Shown here piece by piece: positions 35,546 through 45,169 of a stretch of DNA of 64,000 bases. The stretch's first letter is position 1. Every line of letters starts with the position of its first letter. Both the position numbers and the translations under genes were made by a program. Source of the DNA: a bacterium. Lineage in GTDB: Bacteria; Bdellovibrionota; Bdellovibrionia; Bdellovibrionales; Bdellovibrionaceae. The DNA is taken from NCBI GenBank assembly GCA_019752925.1, contig JAIELP010000006.1, forward strand, positions 434,001-498,000. The letters run 5' to 3'. Under the pieces are notes generated by a model. The model did no database searches. It saw nothing but the letters and a program-made list of their open reading frames with translations, and was not told the origin of the DNA.

Positions 35546-37366
35546 ATGAAATTTGTAAAAGAACTCAAAAGAACAGAATACTGCGGAAATTTAACATCAG
35601 CTCATGTTGGCCAAAAAGTAGTCCTAATGGGATGGGTCAACACACGTCGCGACCATGGAAGTCTTGTATTTATCGACTTACGTGACCGTGAAGGCTTAGT
35701 GCAAGTTGTACTTGATCCAAATAAAGCCGACACAACTTCTGCAAAAGATTTCAGATCTGAATATGTTGTAGCTATTGAAGGTGTGGTTCGTGCGCGCCCT
35801 GACGGAATGAAAAATGCTAAACTTAAAACCGGCGAAGTTGAAGTTGAAGCTGTTCGTTGCGAAATTTTAAATTCAGCAGCTACAGTGCCTTTCCAAATCG
35901 ATGATGAAAACGTTAACGAAATGTTGAGGTTAAAATACCGCTATTTAGATTTACGTTCGCCACGTTTGCAAAATAATTTAATCATGCGTCACAAAGTCGC
36001 ACGATTAGTGCGTGAGTTTTTATCGAACGCCGGTTTCCTTGAAGTTGAAACTCCAATTTTATTTAAATCAACTCCAGAGGGTGCGCGTGACTATTTAGTT
36101 CCTTCACGTGTAAATCCGGGTAACTTTTATGCTCTTCCGCAATCTCCACAGATTTTAAAACAGCTGTTGATGGTTTCCGGTTACGACCGCTATTTCCAAA
36201 TTGCCCGTTGTTTCCGTGATGAAGACTTACGTGCAGACCGTCAGCCTGAGTTCTCACAAATCGATATGGAAATGTCTTTCATCGATGTGGAAGATATTTT
36301 GGATATCAACGAAAAAATGTTACGTCATATTTGGAAAGAAATTAAAGGAATTGATGTTCCTAAACTTCAACGCATGGATTTCTTTGAAGCTATGGACAGA
36401 TTCGGTTGCGATAAGCCCGATACACGCTTTGGTTTAGAAATCGGCGACCTATCAGAAGTAGCTGCGGGTTCTGGATTTAAAGTTTTTGACGATGCTTTAT
36501 CGCGCGGTGGAATCGTTCGTGGATTAAATATTCCGGGCGGAGCGGCGTTCTCTAGAGGCCAATTTGATAAATTAACTGATATCGCCAAGAAAAACGGCGC
36601 TAAAGGTTTAGTTTGGATGAAGCAAGATGCAGACGGCACAATCAATTCACCGGCTTCAAAATTTGTTTCGCCTGAAAAATTAAAAGCTATGTTTACCAAA
36701 CTTGGTTGTGCAGCTGCCGACTGCGCATTAGTAGTAGCTGACGATTACGATCCAGCCTGTGCGGCGCTTTCAGCGTTACGTTTGCATTTAGGCCGCGAAT
36801 TAAAATTGATCGATTATTCTAAATACAACTTCTTATGGGTTGTGAACTTCCCGTTGCTTGAATACTCGCCGCAAGATAAACGTTGGGTATCAAGACACCA
36901 TCCGTTCACTTCGCCTACGGATGAATTCTTTGAAGACATGATCGCCAATAACGAAAAGGCATACCCTAAGATGTTAGCAAAAGCTTACGACTTAGTTTGT
37001 AACGGTTATGAAATGGGCGGCGGATCGATACGTATTTATCGTAACGAAATCCAGCAAGCTATTTTCCGGTTGTTAGGTATGACTGAAGAAGAAACTAAAG
37101 CCAAATTTGGATTCTTCCTAGATGCTCTAAAATACGGAACTCCTCCCCACGGCGGTATTGCTTGGGGATTGGATCGTTTAGTGATGTTGTTAACTCAAAC
37201 TGAAGCCATCCGCGAAGTTATTGCTTTCCCTAAAACAGCGAAAGCAACTGATCTCATGAGTGATGCTCCAAGTCCGGTTAATAGAGATCAATTAGTCGAA
37301 GTAGGTGTGCGCTTAAGTGCACAAGCTGAAAAAGCGCTCGAAGAGAAGAAGAATATTCACGAGTAA
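35546..37366 (+). CDS. aspS: Aspartyl-tRNA synthetase
   Basis: The 606-residue class II synthetase has the N-terminal OB fold ([19 protein letters not shown]-type anticodon-binding domain), motif 2 ([18 protein letters not shown]), the bacterial GAD insertion (about 300-430) and motif 3 ([13 protein letters not shown]). It charges tRNA-Asp; whether it also charges tRNA-Asn depends on gatCAB, which is not in view. Length is normal for bacterial AspRS. Confidence 0.97.
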   Translation: MKFVKELKRTEYCGNLTSAHVGQKVVLMGWVNTRRDHGSLVFIDLRDREGLVQVVLDPNKADTTSAKDFRSEYVVAIEGVVRARPDGMKNAKLKTGEVEVEAVRCEILNSAATVPFQIDDENVNEMLRLKYRYLDLRSPRLQNNLIMRHKVARLVREFLSNAGFLEVETPILFKSTPEGARDYLVPSRVNPGNFYALPQSPQILKQLLMVSGYDRYFQIARCFRDEDLRADRQPEFSQIDMEMSFIDVEDILDINEKMLRHIWKEIKGIDVPKLQRMDFFEAMDRFGCDKPDTRFGLEIGDLSEVAAGSGFKVFDDALSRGGIVRGLNIPGGAAFSRGQFDKLTDIAKKNGAKGLVWMKQDADGTINSPASKFVSPEKLKAMFTKLGCAAADCALVVADDYDPACAALSALRLHLGRELKLIDYSKYNFLWVVNFPLLEYSPQDKRWVSRHHPFTSPTDEFFEDMIANNEKAYPKMLAKAYDLVCNGYEMGGGSIRIYRNEIQQAIFRLLGMTEEETKAKFGFFLDALKYGTPPHGGIAWGLDRLVMLLTQTEAIREVIAFPKTAKATDLMSDAPSPVNRDQLVEVGVRLSAQAEKALEEKKNIHE

Positions 37367-37380
37367 CTTGTTTGCTGATT

Positions 37381-37460
37381 TATAAAATTAAAACGCCACT
37401 TTCTCCTCTACAGCCGCACGGGAGTGCGGAACTCGGATAAAGTGGCGTTTTAATTTTATA
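37381..37460. terminator. Large perfect 22-bp inverted repeat, bidirectional terminator
   Basis: Bases 37381-37402 and 37439-37460 are perfect reverse complements (22 bp, outer half A/T, inner half ACGCCACTTT). The 36-base interior holds a second hairpin CCGCAC-GGGA-GTGCGG (37414-37429). The A and T runs make it read as a terminator from either side, for aspS and for the convergent cpaF, whose stop codon lies inside the right arm. Confidence 0.85.
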
Positions 37461-38508
37461 AGTCATCTATCTGTGTGATCGTGAATCCGCTGCTTTCTAG
37501 CGAGTTTATTTCGTAGATGCCCTTTAGTTTTCTTATTCCGTCTTTTTTTTCTGTTACTAAGATGTAATTCAGGCTTAGGAAAATTAATTTTCTTATTGAA
37601 TCTAGGTTCCAGGTTGTGTCCATTTGGATTAGCATTTCTAATCTTAATAAGGCCTCTTGGGCTGATTTGGCGTGTAGGGTGCCGAAACTACCGTCATGGC
37701 CCGTTGATAGAGCCAAGAGTAGTGATCTGGCTTCACTTCCACGGATTTCGCCTACGACTAGGCGGTCTGGTCTCAGCCTGAGGGCTCTTTTTAAAAGGTC
37801 GTCCATTGTAACATTGACTACGCTTTGGTTTGGATCAAAACGTGTTAGCAAGGAAATTCCTAAAGTATTTGGTGGATTTAGTTCTTGAGTGTCTTCGATA
37901 ATGACTGCACGTTCAGACTCAGGAATTTCGCTTAGTAAAGCCTGTAATAAACTGGTTTTTCCAGAGCTTGTATTGCCAACAACTAGAAAATTTTTTTGAT
38001 TGTATAAAATGCTTTGAATCAGAGACCTTTGATGTTCGGTTAGAAAATCACATTGTTTAAATTTTTCCAGGGTCCAGGAGCTCAAAGGCTGCTTTCTTAT
38101 TGATAAAATTGCATTTCCTCGTGAAAGCTCGCCAGAAACTATACTAATTCGTAAATTTTTTAATTGAGCTTCCAGATAGGGCTTTTCACGGTTTAAGCAA
38201 CTGCCACAGCCTTGATAAAGCCTGTCCAAAACAGCAGCATAGGTTTCTTCTGAAAAAAAATGATCATCGTATTTAAATAGCTGGCCATTGCTTTCAAAAT
38301 AAATATCTTGATAGCTGTTAACTAAAATTTCGGTGACTTCTAAGTTATTGATAAGCTGATCTAGAGGTCCATAGCCGTGGAATTCGCTCTCTATACGCTT
38401 AACCACAAGGTCGTCCTGCATCTGCAGTTCACGTTTCCAATCGTATTTGAAATTATCTTTTTGTTGCTTAAAAATAAAATCTATTTTTTGTTGAACCTCT
38501 ATTTGCAT
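37456..38508 (-). CDS. cpaF: Tad pilus secretion ATPase CpaF/TadA
   Basis: The 350-residue protein is a type II/IV secretion ATPase of the CpaF group: N-terminal FHGYGPLDQLINNLEVTEILVN, Walker A GNTSSGKTSLL, Asp box IIEDTQEL, Walker B RLVVGEIRG and His box GHDGSFGTLHA. It powers Flp pilus assembly. It is short for CpaF (often over 400) because the N-terminal extension is small. Its ATG overlaps the secretin stop by one base (TAATG). Confidence 0.93.
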   Translation of the reverse strand: MQIEVQQKIDFIFKQQKDNFKYDWKRELQMQDDLVVKRIESEFHGYGPLDQLINNLEVTEILVNSYQDIYFESNGQLFKYDDHFFSEETYAAVLDRLYQGCGSCLNREKPYLEAQLKNLRISIVSGELSRGNAILSIRKQPLSSWTLEKFKQCDFLTEHQRSLIQSILYNQKNFLVVGNTSSGKTSLLQALLSEIPESERAVIIEDTQELNPPNTLGISLLTRFDPNQSVVNVTMDDLLKRALRLRPDRLVVGEIRGSEARSLLLALSTGHDGSFGTLHAKSAQEALLRLEMLIQMDTTWNLDSIRKLIFLSLNYILVTEKKDGIRKLKGIYEINSLESSGFTITQIDDL

Positions 38509-39785
38509 TAAAGCACCAGTTCCGGAGTAACAAATATGGCCAGCTCGGATTTGTTTTCTTGAAAATTTTTACTGTTAAATAGGGCTCCAAGAACTGGGAT
38601 ATTTTTAATCCAGGGCACACCCTCATTGTTTTCGCTGATTTCACTTTTTACCAGACCCGAGAGAATAATGGTTTTACTCTGTATTAAATCAAAAAAACTT
38701 GAAACACGGTTAGTATGCAAGGCGGGCACATCATCAACACTGATGCTGCGGTCTAATGTAGATATTTCGGTTTCAATATGTAAACTCATCTGTCCTAATG
38801 CATCTACGATGGGTTTTAGTTTTAAACCAATGCCATATTTTTTCCATTGAATTTCTTTGGATCTTAAACCCAATACTTTAATTGGGAACTCGCCGCCGGC
38901 AAAAAAATCAGCTTCTTTTCCGCTTCTGCAAATTAAATTAGGAGAGGCCAGTACTTTAGCATCACCAGATTTTTCAGCGGCATTAAGAGCTATATCAAAC
39001 GAAGCAGCGGGTGCATATGTTGAGTTATTCAAAACTTCGGCCTGATAGCTATCCGGCCACCTTACTCCTATTTTACGTTCAAAGTTTTTGCTGACCTCTA
39101 CAATTTTGACCGAGATTTTAATGTTTTCATTAATTTCAGTACTGTCATTTTTAAATTCGGTTTTTATGCCCATACTTTTAGTTACTTCTAACAAATGAAT
39201 TTTAGATTTGTTCTTAGCTGTATAAACACTCCAAGGTTCACCAAATTGAAATTTTAAAGGTGTAACTGATTTTTTTCTGAATTGTTCTTCTAAATACTTT
39301 TGCAATGAAGTTTTTAAGTCAAAGGCCACATCCATAGCCATTAATACATCCGAATTGGTGAGTTTAATTAAATTGAGTATTTGGATGTAATCGCTTAAGC
39401 GATAAAGTTTTCCTTTTAAGCATAGGTTTTCGCTGCAGTAGTCCGGCTTAAGACCCACAAACTTATTTTTTAGCTGTTGCCATTCGGCCATTGAACGGCG
39501 CGAACCTATATCGGACACGACGACTTTATAAAGCTTGTTATCCAATCGATAGTAGCTAACTCCTGTTGTTAGCGTTTTAAGATAAAATTTATTATTTTTA
39601 ACTTCGGGAGAAAATATTTTAGGATTTTCAATCCAGATTTTATTAAAACGGATGGAGATCTCCCGCTGCTCACCCAGTTCCATGTAAATGACTGGGCTAA
39701 TTTTCAGCGGTAGGGGGGTTGCTTTTGTAAAATAGCCCAGTAAGCAGCTCAATATGAATATCAGCATTCTGATAAACAACTTCAA
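38508..39785 (-). CDS. cpaC: Tad pilus secretin CpaC/RcpA
   Basis: The 425-residue protein has a signal peptide, an N-terminal pilus/secretin periplasmic domain (residues about 35-110), a short BON-like stretch and a C-terminal secretin domain ending with VPWIKNIPVLGALFNSKNFQ and FVTPELVL, the usual outer-membrane gate signature. It should form the outer-membrane channel for Flp pili. It is cotranscribed with cpaF. The Flp pilin and CpaB-like genes are not adjacent but lie about 5 kb away on the same strand. Confidence 0.9.
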   Translation of the reverse strand: MKLFIRMLIFILSCLLGYFTKATPLPLKISPVIYMELGEQREISIRFNKIWIENPKIFSPEVKNNKFYLKTLTTGVSYYRLDNKLYKVVVSDIGSRRSMAEWQQLKNKFVGLKPDYCSENLCLKGKLYRLSDYIQILNLIKLTNSDVLMAMDVAFDLKTSLQKYLEEQFRKKSVTPLKFQFGEPWSVYTAKNKSKIHLLEVTKSMGIKTEFKNDSTEINENIKISVKIVEVSKNFERKIGVRWPDSYQAEVLNNSTYAPAASFDIALNAAEKSGDAKVLASPNLICRSGKEADFFAGGEFPIKVLGLRSKEIQWKKYGIGLKLKPIVDALGQMSLHIETEISTLDRSISVDDVPALHTNRVSSFFDLIQSKTIILSGLVKSEISENNEGVPWIKNIPVLGALFNSKNFQENKSELAIFVTPELVL

Positions 39786-39849
39786 AAGTTATACGAGTCT
39801 TTAAATGTATGTGGCGCAGGCCAGGTCCGCTTAAGTTGATAAATCCGAA

Positions 39850-40956
39850 CTATCGGAATTTAAAGTAAACACTAACACCGTTTGAACGGTTAGTAACATT
39901 CAGCTCGGCATTTTGGCACTTCATCAGAGTGTTGCAAATGCTAAGCCCTAAGCCCATTCCGACCGAGTGATTCATGATGTTTTCATCTAGCAAAAACGGC
40001 TTCATGATTTTTTCGATAATCTGATTGGAAATTAAAGGCCCTTGGTTATCAATACAGATAATAGCTTTATAATTAAGATCTTTATAAATTTTAACCTGAA
40101 TTTCACTTTGGGCGAGACCAAATTTCGTCGCGTTATGTAAAGCCCGCGTAAAAGCAGTTTGGGTGAGCTGTTGATCCAGTTCTATGCTGTCGATTGATGT
40201 TTCAAATTTAATATTTTGGCCTTTGGCTTTCACAGAAGCGCCCACATCAGCGTTTATATTTTTAGTAAACCAGTCGCTATTTACAATATCTTTTTTTACC
40301 GGTATTAAACCCACTTCGCCTTTAACGATTAACAGCACATCGTCTACGATATTTCTGAGCTTTTCAGAAGACTTGGTGATTCTATCGGTAAAAAGTTTTT
40401 GCTCATCGGAAAGAAGGGTTTCTTTTAATAAAGCTGCAAAGCTCAGAATTGTGGTTAATGGAGTTTTCAATTCATGATTAATTAAAATCATAAATTGATT
40501 TTTAGCTTTATCCAGAGTTTTTAGTTCATCTAAAGCTTTTTCCAACTCCTGGTTTTTTTCTTTGAGTTGAGTTTTAAGAACATATTTTTCATAGGCCTGG
40601 TCGGTTGTATTTGTTAAATCCACCGCGTCCCATGGCTTAGTAATGTAACGGAAAATCTGCCCTTTATTGACGGCAGCAATAACAGAATCAATGTCGGTAT
40701 AGCCGGTCAGAAGAATTCTCGATGTATTAGGATGAGACGCTATTGATTTTTCTAAAAATTCTACTCCGGAAATTACCGGCATACGTTGATCGGAGATGAT
40801 AACAGCCACATCAGGACAATTGTCTAGTATCTCAAAGGCCTTGGCTGCAGATGTAGCTTTAAGTACCTCATACTTCTTACGGAACAGCCGCTCAAGCGCA
40901 TCCAGATTATCGATCTCGTCATCAACGCAAAGAAGTTTTGGTTTTAGTGTTTCCAT
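39850..40956 (-). CDS. REC domain-histidine kinase hybrid
   Basis: The 368-residue cytoplasmic protein begins with a receiver domain (phospho-acceptor Asp56 in IISDQRMP, conserved Thr in LLTGYT, Lys in YITKPW), then a coiled coil (about 125-155), HisKA with His161 in LINHELKTPL and a HATPase_c domain (N box LHNATKFG, D box CIDNQGP, G box GMGLGLSIC). Receiver-first kinases of this type usually pass a signal from another kinase. There is no membrane segment. It lies between the two Tad gene groups, but any link is only positional. Confidence 0.92.
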   Translation of the reverse strand: METLKPKLLCVDDEIDNLDALERLFRKKYEVLKATSAAKAFEILDNCPDVAVIISDQRMPVISGVEFLEKSIASHPNTSRILLTGYTDIDSVIAAVNKGQIFRYITKPWDAVDLTNTTDQAYEKYVLKTQLKEKNQELEKALDELKTLDKAKNQFMILINHELKTPLTTILSFAALLKETLLSDEQKLFTDRITKSSEKLRNIVDDVLLIVKGEVGLIPVKKDIVNSDWFTKNINADVGASVKAKGQNIKFETSIDSIELDQQLTQTAFTRALHNATKFGLAQSEIQVKIYKDLNYKAIICIDNQGPLISNQIIEKIMKPFLLDENIMNHSVGMGLGLSICNTLMKCQNAELNVTNRSNGVSVYFKFR

Positions 40957-41090
40957 ATGAGAATTTAATTTAACGTGTTTTTTTGCCCAAGGTCCAGATT
41001 TATCAGGGTTTACTGACCTAAGCCTACTTTTGATTACAGATTTCGCGACAGTATGTCGAAGAGTGATACGATGAACTATTAGGAGATCCT

Positions 41091-43076
41091 ATGTTTGCGA
41101 ATAATTTTAGGTATGTGTATTCGTTGATTTTTGTCCTTTTGTTGGGACAAACATTACACGCTCAAAACATGTGGGGTTCTGGATATTATCAAGGTCAGAT
41201 GGTATGTCCTTACCCAACTAAAACTTCAAACAGTGCTGTAAGCATGAGTGATGAAGAAAAAGAAGAGCGTAAAAATATTACGCGCCTTAAAGGGGAACTT
41301 AAGTTAAAGCAGGTTGAAAAGAAACGTGCTGAAGCTGAAGTTGACTACCTAAGAAAAAAACTGGATCGCTTTTTTGATTCTTCAGTTCTTGAGTTCCTTT
41401 TAGATACTCATGTTGAAGGCGCGAAAAAATGTGACGATTACCGTACATACCATGCTCGTTGTAATCCACAACCGGTTGTTCAAAGCGTTCCAGCTTCAGG
41501 CGATGCAACTCCTGCTGATCAGGCCGCTGCTACAGTTCAAAGAACAGTAACTCCACAATTATCCGCTGAAGACAGAACTTTCTGTGATGGCTTAACTGAG
41601 CCACCGGATTTATTGGCTAAAAAATGGAACTCAAAAGATTCATCTGGAAGAGGTAACTACTGTGTTGGTAATTCTAAATCCAGCGCAGGTTCTGTAGCTC
41701 CATCTATTTGTAGTGATGCTTCTTTAAGGCCTTCAGACACTCCTAAATACAGAACATTTAACACGTCAGAGTGTTCAAGTGCTTTAGCTAATTACCGTAA
41801 AAAGAAAATTGCATTATCAAACGCAGCAGATAAAGAAGAGCGTATTTCAGAAGAGATTTCTGATCGCACTTATGCAATAGCGGACGCTCGTGAGCGTGCA
41901 AAAATTGAAAGAGAATACAAACAGACTTTAACCGAAAGTGATTGTGAAGACTGTAATAGAGAAGCCCGTGGTTACTCTTATGAAAAACCAAAACGTGACT
42001 GGGTATCAACTGCAGTTAACGTAGTCGGCGGCGCTTTAATGATCGGTTTTGGTAAAAAAGCAGAAGAAGCAGCTAACGAATCAAATGCGCAAGCGGGCTG
42101 GCCTTCAACGCAATCTTATGGTTATCCGTTTTATCAAGCGGGTATTTCAGGTGTAATTAATGGTTTAGTTGGTCCTGGTGCTTACGGTTGTTCTGCAGGT
42201 CTTAACGGTTCTGGTTTTCCTTACGGAGCTGGTGGCGGTTGGAATTTAGGCGGATCAGCAAATGGTGCATTCGGTCCATTCGGAGCTAACGGTGGTGCAT
42301 TCGGATATCCACAAAGTATGTACGGCAGCCCATGGGGTGGCGGTGCATTTAATCCTGGTTTCGGACCAAACGGACAAATGAATGGTCCATTCGGCGGTGT
42401 TAATATCGGCGGACAATTTGGCTTTCCTAACAATGGCAATATGGCGATGTGCTTTACCTTCCCATGTAATATCGGTAGTGGTGGCCAATTCGGTGGCAAC
42501 CCAATGCTTGGTGGACAGTTCGGTGGGCAACTAGGTTTAGGTGCTCAGTTCGGTGGTAACCCAATGTTTGGTGGTCAATTTGGTGGTAATCCATTACTCG
42601 GTGGTCAATTCGGAAATCCACAATTAGGTTATAACGGCGGAATGAGTGCTCAGTATCAGTTGCAGATGTTACAACAGCAGCAAGCTATGCAGCAACAATA
42701 CTATCAGCAACAACAACAGTATTACCAAATGCAAATGCAACAGCAACAACAGCAAATGCAGGTGTATTATCAGCGTCAGCAGCAATCAATTCAAATTCAA
42801 CAACAAATTCAACAGTTAACAATGCAGTTGCAAATGATCCAACAGCAATCGTATTACGGCTCTAATGGTAGCCTGGGCGGCAACGGATTTAATTTCGGTG
42901 CAGGATTTAACTTTGGAGTTGGCGTAGGCGTAGGCACAGGTGGAGCTCCGGCACCGGGTGGTTTCGGCAGCGGAACTACCATGTACCCAGGCGGTACTCC
43001 GGGTTTCTATAACCCTGGTACGACTTATCCGGGAACATCTTTTCCGGGCACTGGTGGCACAACTCGTGGTCGCTAG
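41091..43076 (+). CDS. Secreted Gly/Gln-rich low-complexity protein
   Basis: The 661-residue product has a signal peptide (ends LHA-QN), a Lys/Glu coiled coil (about 50-95), a Cys-containing middle part (about 105-300), then low complexity: a Gly-rich stretch (about 340-515) with near-repeats of GGQFGGNP, a Gln-rich stretch (about 518-590) with runs such as QQQQQQ, and a Gly/Pro/Thr tail ending in GTTRGR. No known enzyme domain is seen. The composition is like extracellular matrix or prion-like assemblies. It has its own AGGAG ribosome site and a strong terminator. Confidence 0.87.
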   Translation: MFANNFRYVYSLIFVLLLGQTLHAQNMWGSGYYQGQMVCPYPTKTSNSAVSMSDEEKEERKNITRLKGELKLKQVEKKRAEAEVDYLRKKLDRFFDSSVLEFLLDTHVEGAKKCDDYRTYHARCNPQPVVQSVPASGDATPADQAAATVQRTVTPQLSAEDRTFCDGLTEPPDLLAKKWNSKDSSGRGNYCVGNSKSSAGSVAPSICSDASLRPSDTPKYRTFNTSECSSALANYRKKKIALSNAADKEERISEEISDRTYAIADARERAKIEREYKQTLTESDCEDCNREARGYSYEKPKRDWVSTAVNVVGGALMIGFGKKAEEAANESNAQAGWPSTQSYGYPFYQAGISGVINGLVGPGAYGCSAGLNGSGFPYGAGGGWNLGGSANGAFGPFGANGGAFGYPQSMYGSPWGGGAFNPGFGPNGQMNGPFGGVNIGGQFGFPNNGNMAMCFTFPCNIGSGGQFGGNPMLGGQFGGQLGLGAQFGGNPMFGGQFGGNPLLGGQFGNPQLGYNGGMSAQYQLQMLQQQQAMQQQYYQQQQQYYQMQMQQQQQQMQVYYQRQQQSIQIQQQIQQLTMQLQMIQQQSYYGSNGSLGGNGFNFGAGFNFGVGVGVGTGGAPAPGGFGSGTTMYPGGTPGFYNPGTTYPGTSFPGTGGTTRGR

Positions 43077-43099
43077 TTCGGCTTAATAAATAAACTTTA

Positions 43100-43133
43100 A
43101 AAGAGGCTAGTTATCACTAGCCTCTTTTTTTTT
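43100..43133 (+). terminator. Strong Rho-independent terminator
   Basis: AAAGAGGCTAGT (43100-43111) pairs perfectly with ACTAGCCTCTTT (43116-43127) over a TATC loop, followed by a run of T to 43133. It ends the Gly/Gln-rich protein gene. Confidence 0.93.
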
Positions 43134-43152
43134 GTTCATATATCTTCATAAC

Positions 43153-44469
43153 GTGACCGAAAAAATAATTAATTGTTACGACAGTCATACACATTTTTGG
43201 GCCACCGGACAGGTGGCTGAAGGTCTTAGATTATTTGATCTCCAGAAAGCAGAAGATATTTCTAATCTGCAAATAAATAAAAACCATTACCGCAGTCAAT
43301 GGCTTGTGGGTTTTGGTTGGAATCATAATAACTGGATGTTACCGCAATTTCCCGATAAACATTTGCTTGATAAATTTTTTCCAGACACACCGGTTTTTTT
43401 TTCGCGTGTGGATGGACATACTTCGTGGATTAACTCTAAGGCCATTGGCGAATTAACTCGGTTAGGTTACGATTTTACGACTAATCCAAAAGGTGGAGCC
43501 ATCGAACGTGATGCGAAAGGCGAGCCCACCGGAATTTTACTAGATCAGGCTCATATCAATGCATTACTAAAATTACCCGATTTTAGCGAAGTACAGCATC
43601 AACTTTTTTTTGAGACTTCACAAAAAATATTTAATCGCGCTGGTTTTACTCATGTTAGAGACATGTCGATGAATTTAAATGCGTGGCAACTACTTTGTGC
43701 TATGGAGGATAAAAAAAATCTGACAGTAAATATTGAGGCATTTGTAACAGTTGAAAATTTGGCGGATTTAGCTCGAGTACTGGGTGAAATTAAACAAATT
43801 AAAAGTATTCCATCAAAACAAATGCGTTTGTTGGGTGTTAAAATATTTATAGACGGCTCTTTAGGATCAAAAACGGCCTATCTTTCACAAAAATATTTAA
43901 AGTCTGACAGTCAAGGAACACTGACGTGGCCGCATCATGAAATTAAAGAGCTTGTACGCCAGTCTTGGCAAGCTGGCGTGCAAGTAGCTATTCACTGCAT
44001 AGGCGACGAAGCCGTTCATAAAGCCGTGCTGGCTGCGCGTGATGTGGCGGCTGAAGGTGTGCTTGGACGTTTGCATTTAGAGCATGTTCAGATTTTACGA
44101 CCTGAAACAGTTTTAGCTATGAAGCCTTTGCACGTGATTTGTCATATGCAGCCGTGCCATTGGCTCAGCGATCATACATGGCTCAAACAGGCATTACCTG
44201 CATCATTAGTTTCGTATTTATTTCAATGGGAATTACTTAGAAAAAATAAAATTCCTTTTTATTTTGGTAGCGATTCTCCGATCGAGCCCACTTCATTATT
44301 TAATAATAAAAAAGCTTTGCAGCTGAGTCATGAGTGGGGAGTGCCAGCATTGAATGCAGATTGGAAAATCTACCATACGCATCCAGATAATCAGTGGGCG
44401 CAACATCATACCGAGATTTCGCAAGATGAAGTAAAGCAAGTTTTTTTCAATGGCGAGCCTCTTTTGTAA
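43153..44469 (+). CDS. Amidohydrolase family protein (YtcJ-like, amidohydrolase_3)
   Basis: The GTG at 43153 gives MTEKIINCYDSHTHFW; an in-frame TTG at 43132 lies inside the upstream terminator and is unlikely. The 438-residue protein has the metal motif DSHTHFW, then VDGHTSWINS, FIDGSLGSKTAYL, HCIGDEAVHKA, HLEHVQ and GSDSPIEP, all in YtcJ order. Typical members start with a beta-sandwich half that is reduced here to a few residues, so the N-terminus is unusually short. It should hydrolyse an amide or formamide-like substrate. Confidence 0.84.
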   Translation: MTEKIINCYDSHTHFWATGQVAEGLRLFDLQKAEDISNLQINKNHYRSQWLVGFGWNHNNWMLPQFPDKHLLDKFFPDTPVFFSRVDGHTSWINSKAIGELTRLGYDFTTNPKGGAIERDAKGEPTGILLDQAHINALLKLPDFSEVQHQLFFETSQKIFNRAGFTHVRDMSMNLNAWQLLCAMEDKKNLTVNIEAFVTVENLADLARVLGEIKQIKSIPSKQMRLLGVKIFIDGSLGSKTAYLSQKYLKSDSQGTLTWPHHEIKELVRQSWQAGVQVAIHCIGDEAVHKAVLAARDVAAEGVLGRLHLEHVQILRPETVLAMKPLHVICHMQPCHWLSDHTWLKQALPASLVSYLFQWELLRKNKIPFYFGSDSPIEPTSLFNNKKALQLSHEWGVPALNADWKIYHTHPDNQWAQHHTEISQDEVKQVFFNGEPLL

Positions 44470-45169
44470 ATGAAAAATCATTCCTATCCGGCTTAACAAA
44501 GCTGTCTTTTTTTCTGCAGCCTTCAGGTTTAAGTAAAATCCAGCTTATATGATTTAGATTTAAGTTTAATTTGTAATTGCCACAGGATCCTTTGATGAGA
44601 GGTTTTCGTATAATCCGGTTAAAGTTGACGGAATCACTTTTAACAGGAACCCCTGCATAGCTAATAAGATAAAGTGGTATCTTAATAATGGATGTTCTTA
44701 ATTTTCTTACAGTATCTGGCGGTACTGGTTTTTTAAAAATTAAGACAAATTCAGATTTATCAAAATCTTGTGAGTTCTGAATCAAATCACGTGCTCTTAG
44801 AAGTTCGTTTTCAATCATTTTAAAAAGTAAAGAAGCATGTTTTTTGTTTATTTCGCCCATTAAATCCAAAAGCATGTCCAATTGGCTCAGATTCAGATCT
44901 TCGGTATTAAGTATGGTCACTATACTGTTTCTAAATTGTTCTAAAAACTGGGTTGAACCAAGATCCACCTGATTCATAAGTTGATTGAACTGAAGTGCTG
45001 GTTTATTTTTTATATCGTTAACAAATACATCTGTGGTGCATGTATAGTTTTCGCGTGAGCACCAGTCTAAATAAGTGTTTGGATTTATATCCTCTGTTGG
45101 TATAAGTAAAACTGCAGCTTGGGCAAAGCTAGCAATCAATAAAATAGTTAAAGTGACGATAATTTTCAT
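44447..45169 (-). CDS. Secreted protein of unknown function at end of Tad gene group
   Basis: The 240-residue product has a signal peptide (cleavage after SFAQA). The mature part is predicted helical in the middle (about 70-135) and has cysteines near the start and the end (DWCSREN, TCTTD, GSCGN, EGCRK). It is not a family I recognise. It overlaps the CpaB-like gene by 4 bases (ATGA), so it probably belongs to the pilus. The 3' end overlaps the convergent amidohydrolase gene by 23 bases. Confidence 0.8.
   Translation of the reverse strand: MKIIVTLTILLIASFAQAAVLLIPTEDINPNTYLDWCSRENYTCTTDVFVNDIKNKPALQFNQLMNQVDLGSTQFLEQFRNSIVTILNTEDLNLSQLDMLLDLMGEINKKHASLLFKMIENELLRARDLIQNSQDFDKSEFVLIFKKPVPPDTVRKLRTSIIKIPLYLISYAGVPVKSDSVNFNRIIRKPLIKGSCGNYKLNLNLNHISWILLKPEGCRKKDSFVKPDRNDFSFTKEARH

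Noticed and set aside
41046-41058. CGACAGTATGTCG, identical to bases inside the fliA terminator (19598-19610)
   Set aside because: A 13-base match is expected by chance in 64 kb, and the two sites have different contexts; kept only as a possible operator near the Gly/Gln-rich gene.
41788-42009. 73-codon minus-strand frame
   Set aside because: Shadow of the secreted protein gene; no start site and no family.
42221-42530. Two long minus-strand frames, one very Pro-rich
   Set aside because: Both are mirror images of the Gly-rich repeats in the secreted protein gene; the composition follows from the repeat codons.
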